Source: an uncultured Caryophanales bacterium (GTDB lineage: Bacteria > Bacillota_I > Bacilli_A > RFN20 > CAG-288). Taken from it: 64,000 bases of DNA. The DNA lies in the NCBI GenBank assembly GCA_949287425.1, contig CASEGJ010000004.1:1-64000 (forward strand), written 5' to 3'. Below are positions 43,647-54,103 of this stretch, in pieces. A model generated the notes under the pieces. The model did not search any database. It worked only from the letters and a program-made list of their open reading frames with translations, and was not told the DNA's origin. The position numbers were made by a program, and so were the translations under genes. How positions within the stretch are numbered: the first letter of the stretch is position 1; every line of letters starts with the position of its first letter.

Positions 43647-45449
43647 ATGATTATGAAAACACTTGTTAATTTACTTTTATTTTGTTCAACTATCTTACCT
43701 TTATCAAATAAACCTATCTCTAAAGCTAGTTCTAGTTTTGATGGTAGAGCTTATGATTCTTCTTTAATGATGGATTTTACTGATTCTACTCAAGAAGAAA
43801 TTAACTCTTATTATACCTCTGCTTTAAATTCTAGTTTAACTGGAGATGAATTTAAAAAAGTAGTTTACGATATTATTTCAGCTGATAATTATTTTGTCGA
43901 TTATGGTTCAGGTGATAAAGGTGTTAATCAGTGGTATAAAATTACTGATAGAAACTGGGAATTATCTAGAGAGATTTCTCCTGAAACTTATAAGTTTTCC
44001 GATGATAATAAAGATAATTTTTATCTGTCTTTGTTGTATTTTGAAGATAACACTTCTAAAGAAAAAGCTATTAACAATTATGTAAATGGTTTTAAAGTTG
44101 ATAAATCTACAACTAAAGTAGATTTTGAAAAAGAAACTAGACCTAACAATTATATTCAAGAAGATAAAGAGCATATTTGGGATAAATCTAATGGTTTTAA
44201 CGAATCTGGAGGTTCACCTACTAAAGGGGCTGGAACAGATTTACATCATTTATTAGCAGCTGATCATAACACTAATTCAGCAGGGCATAACAATTTGGAT
44301 TTTGGTGAAGTTGCTGATAAATCTGCTAGTAAAGTGATTTATTGTTACTATGCTGATGGTAGCAAAGATATTTCAGGATATCGTGGTGAATCTAAATTAG
44401 GTCAAGAAGTATTTGAACCTAGCGATAAATATAAAGGCGATATCGCTAGAGCTATATTTTATATGGCGACAAGATATGGAATTGATAAAGGGAAAAACAA
44501 TTCTAAAGCCGAACCTTATCTTCATTTTAGCGATGATTTAAATGAAGTTGAGGATATTTCTAATTGGACAGGTGTTTTTCACAATTTAGATACTTTATTA
44601 GAATGGAATCAAATAGATCCAGTTTCTGATTATGAAAAGCACAGAAACAATCTAATTTACAAAAATGTTCAAAGAAATAGAAATCCATTTATAGATTTTC
44701 CTTTATGGGCTAATAGGATATTTGCCCCTGATACTTTAACTGTTTCTTTTGACAATGTTAAAAGCGAATATTTTACGCATGTTGGAGATAAATTAAATCT
44801 CGATATTTATATTCCTGATGCTAGCAAATTTAATATTGAAATTGAAAATAACGACAATAATATTTCTGTAAGTGAAGATAAGTTGACATTAAGTATCAAT
44901 AAAGCTAGTTCTTCTCCTATAAAAGTCAATTTAACTTACACTGATAATGGTGAAACAATTAGTAAATCTACCTCTATTAATATTAAAGATAGCTTAATAG
45001 TTAATAATATCGATTCAATTCCTAATAAACTAGAATTAAATATAAACGATACATATTCACTAGAAAATTTGAGCTTAGTAAATAACTATCATAACGAAAA
45101 GATAATTTTAAAATCTTCTGACGAAAATTTATTAAAAGTTGAAAATTTAACTTTAAAAGCAGTTGAAAGTGGTAAATTAACTCTTTCAATTTATGTTCAA
45201 ACTGATTTAGGAAATAAGTTAGTTAAAGAAGTTGAAGTAGAAATTAATAGTAAAGTCGAAACATTTTTAGATTGGTTTATAAATAAGTTTAATAGTGATT
45301 CTACTTTTAAATGGATTGTTATTGGAGTGGTGTGTCTTGTTATTTTCCTTATTGTTTTAATAATAGTTTTATTAATTAGACATAAGAAAATTAAAAAAAG
45401 CACTGTTAAAAAAATAAGTAAGAAAATTAAAAAGAGTAAGAAAAAGTAA
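43647..45449 (+). CDS. Secreted, membrane-anchored EndoI-family nuclease
   Basis: 600 residues. A signal peptide (1-28) precedes a catalytic domain of the endonuclease I type: EHIWDKSNGF, GAGTDLHHLLAADHNTNSAG (split), GDIARAIFYMATRYG, and LLEWNQIDPVS followed by NVQRNRNPFIDFPLW (about 175-350). Ig-like repeats (about 360-530), a membrane helix (556-578) and a lysine-rich cytoplasmic tail follow. It is therefore displayed on the cell surface and probably degrades extracellular DNA for nucleotide scavenging. It is far longer than stand-alone EndoI (about 230 residues). Confidence 0.88.
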   Translation: MIMKTLVNLLLFCSTILPLSNKPISKASSSFDGRAYDSSLMMDFTDSTQEEINSYYTSALNSSLTGDEFKKVVYDIISADNYFVDYGSGDKGVNQWYKITDRNWELSREISPETYKFSDDNKDNFYLSLLYFEDNTSKEKAINNYVNGFKVDKSTTKVDFEKETRPNNYIQEDKEHIWDKSNGFNESGGSPTKGAGTDLHHLLAADHNTNSAGHNNLDFGEVADKSASKVIYCYYADGSKDISGYRGESKLGQEVFEPSDKYKGDIARAIFYMATRYGIDKGKNNSKAEPYLHFSDDLNEVEDISNWTGVFHNLDTLLEWNQIDPVSDYEKHRNNLIYKNVQRNRNPFIDFPLWANRIFAPDTLTVSFDNVKSEYFTHVGDKLNLDIYIPDASKFNIEIENNDNNISVSEDKLTLSINKASSSPIKVNLTYTDNGETISKSTSINIKDSLIVNNIDSIPNKLELNINDTYSLENLSLVNNYHNEKIILKSSDENLLKVENLTLKAVESGKLTLSIYVQTDLGNKLVKEVEVEINSKVETFLDWFINKFNSDSTFKWIVIGVVCLVIFLIVLIIVLLIRHKKIKKSTVKKISKKIKKSKKK

Positions 45450-45547
45450 AAAGTCATTTATCTAATTGATGTTTGTTTGCTAATCATCTTTGTTGTTTTC
45501 GGCTAGTTTAAAAACTATAATTTTAATGAATTAAGGAGAAAAAACAA

Positions 45548-46960
45548 ATGAAAAAAGAAATTACTAATAAAGATTTATTGAATTTTAAAAAGGACTTTGA
45601 CGCTTCTAATTTAAATAAACTAGCTAGCAATTCTGTTATGAGAAACGGGGTTAAAAACTCCGCTTATAATTCTTATATTAAAAGGGAATTGGTAAACCAG
45701 TTTTCTATCGAAGTTAAAAACACAGGTAGTATTACAAATCAAAAACAATCAGGAAGATGTTGGATATTTGCTGGATTAAATGTTCTTAGAGGGATTGCCA
45801 TGAAAAATCTCCACGTTAAAAATATCGAATTTTCTGAATCTTATTTGATGTTTTACGATAAATTAGAAAAATCTAATTATCAATTAGAAGCAGTTTTAGA
45901 TAATTTAGATGAAACTGACAATTCTCGATTAATGGATCATATTGTTAGTTTAGGTGGTCAACAAGACGGAGGTTATTGGCATTATTTTGTCGCTTTAGTT
46001 AAAAAATATGGGATTTGTCCAATTCAAGCAATGCCTGAAACAATTTCCTCATCCTCATCTTCTGAAATGGATAGTATTATTTCTACTTTAATTACTAAAG
46101 ATACCGCTATTTTAAGAAATAGATATCATAAAGAACTTTCTAAAGGAAGTTCAAAACAAGATGCTAAAGAAAAGGTTTCTAAATTAAAAGAAAACATGTT
46201 AGAAGAAATCTATAGAGTGTTAGCTATCTGTTTAGGAAAACCGTGTGAAGAATTTACTTTTGAATATCAAGAAGATGATCCTGTTAAAGAAGATGAACAA
46301 GAAAAGAAAGTTAAGTCTAAAAAAGAAAGCAAAGAGAAATCTCAATTTAGAAGACTTGTTACTACTCCAAAAGAATTTTACGATAAATATATTTCAGAAG
46401 AGCTTTCTAACTATGTCGTATTAGTTAATTGGCCGTTAGCTAATTATCCTATGAATCAAACATATACTAGCAAATATGTTTATAATGTCGTTGGAGATAA
46501 ACAAAACATCTTTGTTAATGTTCCAATTAAAGAAATCAAATCCGCTTTAATTAAATCGTTAAAAGATAATAAAATATCTTGGTTTGCCTGTGATGTTTTA
46601 GCTTCTAGCTTGCGTCAAGATGGTTATCTTGCTACTGAAATTTTAGATTACGACAATCTTTTTTCAGTTAAATTGAATTTTGATAAAGGTGATAGAATGA
46701 TGCTTAGAGATTCTTTATGTAACCACGCTATGACATTTACAGGAGTTAATCTTGATTTTAGAAATAAACCTAACAGATGGAAAGTTCAAAATTCTTGGGG
46801 AGAACTAGCTGGATTTAAAGGTTATTATGTCATGTCAGATAACTGGTTTGATGAATATGTCTATGAAGTTGTTGTTGAAAAACAATATCTTTCTGAAGAG
46901 GTTTTAAAAGCCTTAAAAACTACTCCTATTGAACTTGATCCTTGGTCACCAGTTTGTTAA
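45548..46960 (+). CDS. pepC: Aminopeptidase C (bleomycin hydrolase family, C1B)
   Basis: 470 residues. The catalytic Cys is in GRCWIFA (residue 71), His in NHAMTFTG (393) and Asn in QNSWGE (415). These are the papain-type residues of PepC. The cytoplasmic hexamer removes N-terminal amino acids. A charged low-complexity insert (about 250-270, KEDEQEKKVKSKKESKEK) is unusual. The ribosome binding site is AAGGAG. It stands alone with a terminator at 46980-47012. Confidence 0.94.
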   Translation: MKKEITNKDLLNFKKDFDASNLNKLASNSVMRNGVKNSAYNSYIKRELVNQFSIEVKNTGSITNQKQSGRCWIFAGLNVLRGIAMKNLHVKNIEFSESYLMFYDKLEKSNYQLEAVLDNLDETDNSRLMDHIVSLGGQQDGGYWHYFVALVKKYGICPIQAMPETISSSSSSEMDSIISTLITKDTAILRNRYHKELSKGSSKQDAKEKVSKLKENMLEEIYRVLAICLGKPCEEFTFEYQEDDPVKEDEQEKKVKSKKESKEKSQFRRLVTTPKEFYDKYISEELSNYVVLVNWPLANYPMNQTYTSKYVYNVVGDKQNIFVNVPIKEIKSALIKSLKDNKISWFACDVLASSLRQDGYLATEILDYDNLFSVKLNFDKGDRMMLRDSLCNHAMTFTGVNLDFRNKPNRWKVQNSWGELAGFKGYYVMSDNWFDEYVYEVVVEKQYLSEEVLKALKTTPIELDPWSPVC

Positions 46961-46979
46961 TTATACATTGGACAATAAA

Positions 46980-47012
46980 GCTACTTAGATTAATTTCTCA
47001 AGTGGCTTTTTT
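46980..47012 (+). terminator. Terminator of pepC
   Basis: GCTACTTAGA paired with TCTCAAGTGGC (one bulge, one wobble) followed by T6. Confidence 0.6.
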
Positions 47013-47104
47013 ACAATTTTTAATTAGATTCATAGGCGTTTTCCTTGTTAAATAATATTTGTTTTTTTATACTTATATATGTAAAAAAGAAAGGATGAAT
47101 TTTA

Positions 47105-49360
47105 ATGTTAGAAAACAAAGAAGCCTGGAAAAGTTTTAAAGGCAACTTGTGGAAACAAGAAATTAATGTTAGAGACTTCATTCAAGAAAACTTCACTTCT
47201 TATAATGGTGATGAATCTTTCTTAGAAGGTCCTACAAAAGCTACTGATTTACTTTGGGGAAAACTTCAACAACTCCAAAAAGAAGAAAGAAAGAAGGGCG
47301 GAGTATTAGATATGGATACTGAAATTGTATCTTCTATTACTTCTCATGCTCCTGGTTATATTGATCCTGAATTAAAGGATTTAGAAAAAGTTGTCGGTTT
47401 ACAAACTGACAAACCATTAAAGCGCGCTTTTATGCCTTTTGGTGGTATTAAAATGGCTGAAGAAGCTTGTACTACTTACAATTACACTCCAAGTCCACTT
47501 CTTCACGAAATTTTCACTAAATATCATAAGACTCATAACGATGGTGTATTTGATGTTTATACTCCTGAAATGAGAAAATGCCGTCATAACAAGATTATTA
47601 CCGGTTTACCAGATACTTATGGTAGAGGAAGAATTGTCGGTGATTATCGTAGAGTCGCTTTATATGGTATCGATACTTTGATCGCTTTTAAACAAGAAGA
47701 TTTAGCTAACTGCGGTGATGGAACTATGACTGATGATGTTATCCGTCTTAGAGAAGAAATCTCCATGCAGATCAAAGCTTTAAAAGAAATGAAAGTTATG
47801 GCTAGTAGCTATGGCTTTGATATTTCTAAACCTGCTACTAACGCCAAAGAAGCTGTTCAATGGTTGTATTTTGGTTATTTAGCTGCTATCAAGACTCAAA
47901 ATGGTGCTGCTATGTCTGTTGGTAGAATTTCTACTTTCTTAGATATCTATATCCAAAGAGATTTAGAAGCCGGTGTTTTAACTGAACAAGAAGCTCAAGA
48001 ATTAATCGATCATTTAGTCTTGAAATTTAGAATGGTTAAATTCGCTAGAATTCCTTCTTATAATCAACTTTTCTCAGGTGATCCAGTTTGGGCAACTTTG
48101 GAAGTTGCTGGTATTGCTAGCGATGGTAGAAGTATGGTTACTAAGACTGACTTCCGTTTCTTACACACTTTAGAAAACATGGGACCTGCTCCTGAACCTA
48201 ACTTAACTGTTTTATGGTCAACTAAATTACCTGAAGGCTTTAAAAAGTACGCTAGCTTAATTTCAGTTAAGACTTCTTCAATTCAATATGAAAACGATGA
48301 TGTCATGCGTCCTGTTTGGAGTGATGACTATTCAATTTGCTGCTGTGTTTCTGCCACTCAAACTGGTAAGGAAATGCAGTTCTTTGGAGCTAGAGCTAAC
48401 TTAGCTAAATGCTTACTTTACGCTATTAATGGCGGTGTTGATGAACTTACTCATCAACAAGTTGGTCCTGCTTATCAAAAAATCACTAGCGACGTTTTAA
48501 ATTACGATGAAGTTATCGTTAGCTATGATAGAATGTTAGACTGGTTAGCTGGTATCTATGTTAATACTTTAAACGCCATTCAATATATGCATGATAAATA
48601 TTATTATGAAGCTGCTGAAATGGCTTTAATCGATACCGATGTTAGAAGAACTTTCGCTACTGGTATTGCTGGATTTAGCCATGTTATCGATTCTTTATCT
48701 GCTATTAAATACGCTAAAGTTAGCGTTGTTAGAGATGAACAAGGTATCGCTACTGACTTTAAGATTGAGGGTGATTTCCCTAGATATGGTAACGATGATG
48801 ATAGAGCTGACCAAATTGGCGTTAATCTTTTACACACCTTCCTTAATAAGATTAAGAAACATCACACATATAGAAATAGTGAACCTACCACTTCCATTTT
48901 GACTATCACTAGTAATGTCGTTTATGGTAAAGCTACTGGTAGCTTACCTGATGGAAGAAAGAAAGGCGAACCTTTATCACCAGGTGCTAACCCAGCTTAT
49001 GGTGCTGAACAATCTGGTTTGTTAGCTTCTTTGAACTCAGTCGCTAAACTTCCATATGTTTGGGCTTTAGATGGTATTTCTAACACTCAAACTATCTCTA
49101 CTTCTGCTTTAGGTCATACCGATGAGGAAAGAAAGAACAATTTAGTTAACGTTTTAGATGGTTACTTTGTCCAAGGCGCTCACCATTTAAACGTCAATGT
49201 CTTTGGTACTGAAAAACTCATCGATGCTATGAATCACCCTGAAAAAGAAGAATATGCTAACTTCACCATCAGAGTTTCTGGTTATGCTGTTAAGTTTATC
49301 GATTTAACTAAAGAACAACAACTCGATGTTATCGCTAGAACTTGCCACAAGTCTTTATAA
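47105..49360 (+). CDS. pflB: Formate C-acetyltransferase (pyruvate formate-lyase)
   Basis: 751 residues. The adjacent catalytic cysteines lie in [17 protein letters not shown] (Cys 413-414), and the glycyl radical site is RVSGYAV (Gly 726). It converts pyruvate and CoA to acetyl-CoA and formate under anoxic conditions. Codon use is more C-ending than its neighbours (for example AAC, TTC, ACC), as in highly expressed genes. AAAGGATG precedes the start. pflA follows one base after the stop. Confidence 0.97.
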   Translation: MLENKEAWKSFKGNLWKQEINVRDFIQENFTSYNGDESFLEGPTKATDLLWGKLQQLQKEERKKGGVLDMDTEIVSSITSHAPGYIDPELKDLEKVVGLQTDKPLKRAFMPFGGIKMAEEACTTYNYTPSPLLHEIFTKYHKTHNDGVFDVYTPEMRKCRHNKIITGLPDTYGRGRIVGDYRRVALYGIDTLIAFKQEDLANCGDGTMTDDVIRLREEISMQIKALKEMKVMASSYGFDISKPATNAKEAVQWLYFGYLAAIKTQNGAAMSVGRISTFLDIYIQRDLEAGVLTEQEAQELIDHLVLKFRMVKFARIPSYNQLFSGDPVWATLEVAGIASDGRSMVTKTDFRFLHTLENMGPAPEPNLTVLWSTKLPEGFKKYASLISVKTSSIQYENDDVMRPVWSDDYSICCCVSATQTGKEMQFFGARANLAKCLLYAINGGVDELTHQQVGPAYQKITSDVLNYDEVIVSYDRMLDWLAGIYVNTLNAIQYMHDKYYYEAAEMALIDTDVRRTFATGIAGFSHVIDSLSAIKYAKVSVVRDEQGIATDFKIEGDFPRYGNDDDRADQIGVNLLHTFLNKIKKHHTYRNSEPTTSILTITSNVVYGKATGSLPDGRKKGEPLSPGANPAYGAEQSGLLASLNSVAKLPYVWALDGISNTQTISTSALGHTDEERKNNLVNVLDGYFVQGAHHLNVNVFGTEKLIDAMNHPEKEEYANFTIRVSGYAVKFIDLTKEQQLDVIARTCHKSL

Positions 49361-49361
49361 A

Positions 49362-50123
49362 ATGAGTGAGGAAGTTTTAGGCTATTATCAATCGATAGAA
49401 TCTTTCGGGCTAGTTGATGGCCCAGGCGTAAGGTCAATCTTGTTTTTACAAGGTTGTCCTTTTCGTTGTTTATATTGTCATAATCCAGATACTTGGCAAT
49501 TTAATCATAGTCAACCAATTTCTCCTTCTGAAGCTTTTAAAAAGTTAGTTAGATTTAAAACTTATTGGAAAGAAGATGGGGGAATTACTATTTCCGGAGG
49601 AGAACCTTTAGCTCAAATTGATTTTTTAATAGAATTAGCTAAGATATGTAAAGAAAATAATATCAATGTAACAATTGATACTTCTGGAGCTTGTTTTAGC
49701 TTAGAAGAACCATTTATTTCTAAATTTAATACTCTATTAAAATATATAGATTTAATAATGTTAGATATTAAATGTATAGATGAAGATATTCATAAAAAGA
49801 TAACTGGTCATTCAAATAAGAATGTTATAGAAATGTTTGAATATCTTTCTAAAGTCAATTTTCCTATTTGGGTTAGACATGTTTTAGTTCCTAATCTTAC
49901 TGATAATGATGAATTGTTAATAAGAACTAGAGATTTTCTTAAAAAGTTAAATAATATTCAAAGGGTGGAAGTTTTACCTTATCATACTTTAGGGGTTTAT
50001 AAATACGAAAAGTTAAATCTCCCTTATAAATTAAAAGATGTTAATCCACCTTCAGATGAAAGAGTTGATAACGCCAATAAGATATTAGAAGTTAATAATT
50101 ATCAAGGATATTTAAAAAAATAG
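49362..50123 (+). CDS. pflA: Pyruvate formate-lyase activating enzyme
   Basis: 253 residues from the ATG at 49362; longer frames reach into pflB without a start signal. Radical SAM motif C-x3-C-x2-C in GCPFRCLYCHNPDTW (about 30-44), GGEP near 79-82, and VRHVLVP towards the end. It installs the glycyl radical on PflB. It is coupled to pflB. Confidence 0.95.
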   Translation: MSEEVLGYYQSIESFGLVDGPGVRSILFLQGCPFRCLYCHNPDTWQFNHSQPISPSEAFKKLVRFKTYWKEDGGITISGGEPLAQIDFLIELAKICKENNINVTIDTSGACFSLEEPFISKFNTLLKYIDLIMLDIKCIDEDIHKKITGHSNKNVIEMFEYLSKVNFPIWVRHVLVPNLTDNDELLIRTRDFLKKLNNIQRVEVLPYHTLGVYKYEKLNLPYKLKDVNPPSDERVDNANKILEVNNYQGYLKK

Positions 50124-50125
50124 GT

Positions 50126-51082
50126 TTACATCTTAGTAAAGCCTATCATAACTCCACCGATTAAAATAATTATAGAACCAAGAATAATCAAACTAGATTG
50201 TTTCTTGGTTTTATTTTTATATTCTTTTAAGATAAATAAATTAACTAAAGAAGAAACGACAACTGCCATTTGAGTTAAGCTAAATCCAATAGCTGAACCG
50301 ATACTGGCGTTAGCATATATCAATAGGATGTTTCCTATTGAAGAAAATAGACCGGGAATGATACTTTGGATTAGCTTTTTAGTAAATAGACTATCTTTTT
50401 GATAGTTAGAATCTTTTTTAGCTTTAAAGTTTTGAATTAAATAAACTATTCCTACCGCTAATATAGATCCGACAAATGTTCCAATTCCATGTGGTAAAAC
50501 GACACTTGTACCTGCAATTTGATTGGTAACATATCTAGGTAAAGCAGAATAAATGGCAAATAAAATTCCCACGATAATTGCCAATATAATTCCGATTATC
50601 AATTTCTTCTTATCGTTTTTGATATCTTCTAATTTTGTTGAATTATTCTGTTTGTAGCTAGTTAAAATTGCTCCGATAATAATTATAAAAAGGGCAGGAA
50701 TGCCTAGTCCAAATTGAAAATGAGTTGACCAATCGTTAAAAAGGACAATTGAAAAAATCGCATTAGCTAATAAAGTTGTGGCTGTTGTTAAACAAAATCC
50801 AATGGAAGTAGTAACTAGCTGAAAGCAAATTATTTGAAAGAATTGACCTACGCCCCAGCTAATTCCTGATAAAAAAGATAGCAAGAGTAATTTTGCTCCA
50901 ACACTAGAAGTAAAATCAGCTATCGATTGGTTGTAAGTAGCAAAAAAGATGATGATAGCAAAAAGTAAGACACCGATACCATTACCTAATTGAGCAGTGA
51001 TAGAATTAGCGTTAATTTTTGCTAAACTAGGAGGTTTTAATCCCCAAAATAACGCTGCAAAACACCCGTAAAAATATCCCAT
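50126..51082 (-). CDS. GRP-family sugar/glucose uptake transporter (copy 2 of tandem)
   Basis: 318 residues with about ten membrane helices, in the DMT superfamily. The opening MGYFYGCFAALFWGLKP and the internal YSALPRYV and HGIGTFVGSI are typical of the GlcU/RbsU/RhaT-like GRP family, which imports monosaccharides by proton symport. It is a close paralogue of the gene starting 8 bases upstream. The charged loop in the middle (KLEDIKNDKKK) differs between the copies. Confidence 0.85.
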   Translation of the reverse strand: MGYFYGCFAALFWGLKPPSLAKINANSITAQLGNGIGVLLFAIIIFFATYNQSIADFTSSVGAKLLLLSFLSGISWGVGQFFQIICFQLVTTSIGFCLTTATTLLANAIFSIVLFNDWSTHFQFGLGIPALFIIIIGAILTSYKQNNSTKLEDIKNDKKKLIIGIILAIIVGILFAIYSALPRYVTNQIAGTSVVLPHGIGTFVGSILAVGIVYLIQNFKAKKDSNYQKDSLFTKKLIQSIIPGLFSSIGNILLIYANASIGSAIGFSLTQMAVVVSSLVNLFILKEYKNKTKKQSSLIILGSIIILIGGVMIGFTKM

Positions 51083-51089
51083 AATACAA

Positions 51090-52046
51090 TTACATTTTAG
51101 TAAAACCTATCATTATTCCACCGATAAGAATAATTAAAGAGCCAATAACAATCATAGCGGATTGTTTTTGGGTTTTATTTTTATATTCTTTTAAAACAAA
51201 CAATGACACTAAAGAAGAAACAATTACAGACATTTGAGTTAAAGAAAAACCAATAGCTGAACCGACATCGGCATTAGCGTAAATTAGAAGTAAGTTAGCG
51301 ATAGAAGAAAGTAAACCGGGAATCAAGCTTAAAACTAACTTCATATTAAATATATTTTGAACTTTATATGAACTGTCTTTTCTATGGTGATTATATTCAT
51401 TTATATAGTAGATGATAAGAACAAAAATTGAACCGGCAAAAGTACCTATTCCATGAGGTAATATTATACTTGTACCAGCGATTTGATTAGTAACATATCT
51501 AGGTAAGGCTGAATAAATAGCAAATAAAATACCGGAAATCAAAGCGAATATACTTCCAAGAATAATGGCTTTATGACTTTTAGTGTTACTTTCACTTTCA
51601 TTAGTGTTATTTTGTTTATAAACAGTAAAAAAGGCTCCGATAATTATTACAAAAAGAGCAGAGATTCCTAAGCCGAGTTGAAAAGGAGTAGACCAATCGT
51701 TAAATAAAGCGACAGAAACAATCGCATTTGAAAGTAAGGTGGCCGCTGTTGAGGCACAAAACCCGATAGATGTCGACATATATTTATAACAGAAAAACTG
51801 AAAATATTGACCTAACGACCAGCTAAATCCAGATAAAAATGAAAGTAAGATTATTTTTCCACCTAGTGAAGAAGTTAAATCAGTAACAGATTGATTATAT
51901 GTAGCGAAAAAGACAATGATAGCAAAAAGTAAAACGCCGATTCCTGTTCCTAGTTGAATGGTGATTGAATTTGTTTTTAGTCTTGTTATTGTCGGTGGTT
52001 TTAAACCCCAGCTTAATGCCGCTAAGCACCCGTAAAAATATCCCAT
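51090..52046 (-). CDS. GRP-family sugar/glucose uptake transporter (copy 1 of tandem)
   Basis: 318 residues, the same length as the next gene and clearly its duplicate (shared MGYFYGC, WGLKPP, YSALPRYVTNQIAGTS, HGIGTF). About ten membrane helices. The two halves diverge most in the central loop and in helix 3, which may reflect different sugars. It is first in the two-gene operon. Confidence 0.85.
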   Translation of the reverse strand: MGYFYGCLAALSWGLKPPTITRLKTNSITIQLGTGIGVLLFAIIVFFATYNQSVTDLTSSLGGKIILLSFLSGFSWSLGQYFQFFCYKYMSTSIGFCASTAATLLSNAIVSVALFNDWSTPFQLGLGISALFVIIIGAFFTVYKQNNTNESESNTKSHKAIILGSIFALISGILFAIYSALPRYVTNQIAGTSIILPHGIGTFAGSIFVLIIYYINEYNHHRKDSSYKVQNIFNMKLVLSLIPGLLSSIANLLLIYANADVGSAIGFSLTQMSVIVSSLVSLFVLKEYKNKTQKQSAMIVIGSLIILIGGIMIGFTKM

Positions 52047-52259
52047 GATTTCATAAATATTATATACAAATTAAAAATAAGAATTATTATTTTTTGCCAT
52101 AAAATCTAGATTGTTTTTTCTCTAGCTGCATTATTGTCATATAAGTTTAATAACAAGTTATAATTTTTGACTATATTTAAAATAAAATTTATTTTTATGA
52201 AAAGTTTTAAGAAAAAATAAATATATTTAGCTATAATAATGCTAATAAAGGAGATAATT

Positions 52260-53168
52260 ATGAAATTAACAAAAATTCTATCTTCTAGTTTACTCCTAGT
52301 TGTATTAACAGGTTGTAACCCTAGAAACTATCAAACAATCAATTCAGAAGATTATCAAACTGAAAAAGATAGTCTTATCGCTTTGATTAATTCACCTAAG
52401 ACTTATGATTCTATATCCCAAGAAATGGAAGTTAGAAAAAATTTATCTTACGATTTAACTGCTAATAATCAAGGTATTGTTAACGACAATTCCACTTCTA
52501 AATTAACTCAAGAAGTCGGCTTAGATTCTAATAATTTTAGCATTTTAAATTACAAGGTTGAAAACGATGTTATTGGAGATGCTACTTTAACAATTAATTA
52601 CGATGAAGAATTGATGACTTATACTGTTTTGGGTCAAGCTAATTTAAAAGATAACAATACTTCTTATAAGGTTTTTATGGATTATGAAAGTGCGTCTTCT
52701 ATCCTTGGAAATATGTTGCCTCAATCACCTAGCCAAACTGATGCTTTTATTAAAAATATAATTGGAAGCGATAATATAGCTAGCATGGTTGAAAATTCAT
52801 TTAAAAATAATCAAGTAAGTGAATTTGAAAAAGATGATAAAGGCGGATATAGATTTACTGTTAGTGAATCTGAAAATAGCGATGGATTAAAAACTGATGC
52901 TACTAGCAAGATTGCTTTCGATGAAAATGGCAATATAATGTCACAAGAAACCACAATTAATTACGATGGTAATGTCGAATATCAAATAACTTCTTCTACT
53001 AGTATTGATGCTAAGTTAACTGGTAGTGTTGATACTAATATTACATATGATTTTAATTCAACTATCTTCGCCATGCTTGAATATGATGAAACATATGCTA
53101 CTGATACAATATCAGTTATGCAGTTTTTATCTGTTTTTGTCAATTTAATTAGTTCAATATCATATTAA
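52260..53168 (+). CDS. Lipoprotein of unknown function
   Basis: 302 residues from ATG 52260 behind AAAGGAG. The signal peptide ends in the lipobox LTGC (Cys 18). The mature part is beta-rich and polar (DATLTINYDEELMTYTV), with an amphipathic stretch near the end, a layout like LppX/LolA-type ligand carriers. No family is recognised. It ends at the terminator 53193-53221. Confidence 0.7.
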   Translation: MKLTKILSSSLLLVVLTGCNPRNYQTINSEDYQTEKDSLIALINSPKTYDSISQEMEVRKNLSYDLTANNQGIVNDNSTSKLTQEVGLDSNNFSILNYKVENDVIGDATLTINYDEELMTYTVLGQANLKDNNTSYKVFMDYESASSILGNMLPQSPSQTDAFIKNIIGSDNIASMVENSFKNNQVSEFEKDDKGGYRFTVSESENSDGLKTDATSKIAFDENGNIMSQETTINYDGNVEYQITSSTSIDAKLTGSVDTNITYDFNSTIFAMLEYDETYATDTISVMQFLSVFVNLISSISY

Positions 53169-53192
53169 TAATTTATTTGAATAATCATATCA

Positions 53193-53221
53193 GGCTATTA
53201 AGATTTACTTAGTAGCCTTTT
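53193..53221 (+). terminator. Terminator of the lipoprotein gene
   Basis: GGCTATTAAG / CTTAGTAGCC (one mismatch) followed by a T-run. Confidence 0.65.
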
Positions 53222-53228
53222 CAAATGG

Positions 53229-54056
53229 TTAAAAATGAAGATAAATTAAACTTCCACAGATAAATATTCCAAGAAGTATATATATAAATGAATATTTAGA
53301 TTTATATTCTTTTAGTCCTTGAGGTAAAAGTTCTATAAATAAAACATATATTAGACTACCAGTTGAAATAGCGTATACTATTCCATTAAATATTTCATTT
53401 AAATTCAATGAAGAGACAAAATATCCTACAATTGCTAATAAATAAGCTGGTAATGAAGAAATAGTTGTCATTAATAAAGAGAATTTAAATGATTTTTGAC
53501 TTTTTATAAATGAATTTGTCATTGTATAACCAATTAAAAAATTATGGATAAATAATATGCAGCTCATTATTATTCCTTCGATAGGAATATTGTTAGATGA
53601 ATTAAATAAGCTTCCTAGAGCTAGTCCTTCTGGAATGTTATGGGCAAAAATAGCGATTAAGAATATAAAAGAAGCTAATAGGAGGGAGTTGTTTTGAAAA
53701 ATTTCTTTTGAATGAGCGTGATCTTCACATTCTTCTTCATCAAATTTATCATGGTCATGATGATGTGAAAGTTTATGAAGTAGTTCGTGAAGGACAAAAA
53801 AGAAAAAGCCAGTTATTAAGACAGTTAGTAAAGTATAAAAACATCCTAAAGCTAAATTAGATGTAGCGTTAGAAAAATGTTCAATCGCTTCTTGAATTAA
53901 TTCTAAAAAGATTAAACTGAAAATTCCTCCTATAGCGAAGTTTTGAAAAAAAGAAGATATTTCTTTGTTTTGTTTAATGAGAAATTTTGTAAATAATCCA
54001 CCTAAAAAGGTAGGAATAATACTTGCTAATAAAGCAAAAGTAAACATGTAAGTCAT
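53229..54056 (-). CDS. ZIP-family metal transporter
   Basis: 275 residues with about eight membrane helices. The metal pathway motif HNIPEGLALGS lies in helix 4 (about 139-149), with the matching helix 5 at FIHNFLIGYT. The cytoplasmic loop between helices 3 and 4 is His/Asp/Glu-rich (HKLSHHHDHDKFDEEE), as is usual for ZIP proteins. It imports Zn, Fe or Mn. It lies alone between two surface-protein genes. Confidence 0.9.
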   Translation of the reverse strand: MTYMFTFALLASIIPTFLGGLFTKFLIKQNKEISSFFQNFAIGGIFSLIFLELIQEAIEHFSNATSNLALGCFYTLLTVLITGFFFFVLHELLHKLSHHHDHDKFDEEECEDHAHSKEIFQNNSLLLASFIFLIAIFAHNIPEGLALGSLFNSSNNIPIEGIIMSCILFIHNFLIGYTMTNSFIKSQKSFKFSLLMTTISSLPAYLLAIVGYFVSSLNLNEIFNGIVYAISTGSLIYVLFIELLPQGLKEYKSKYSFIYILLGIFICGSLIYLHF

Positions 54057-54103
54057 AACAAAATAATTATAGGCTTTATTTTATAAAAATAAAGCAAAAT
54101 GCA

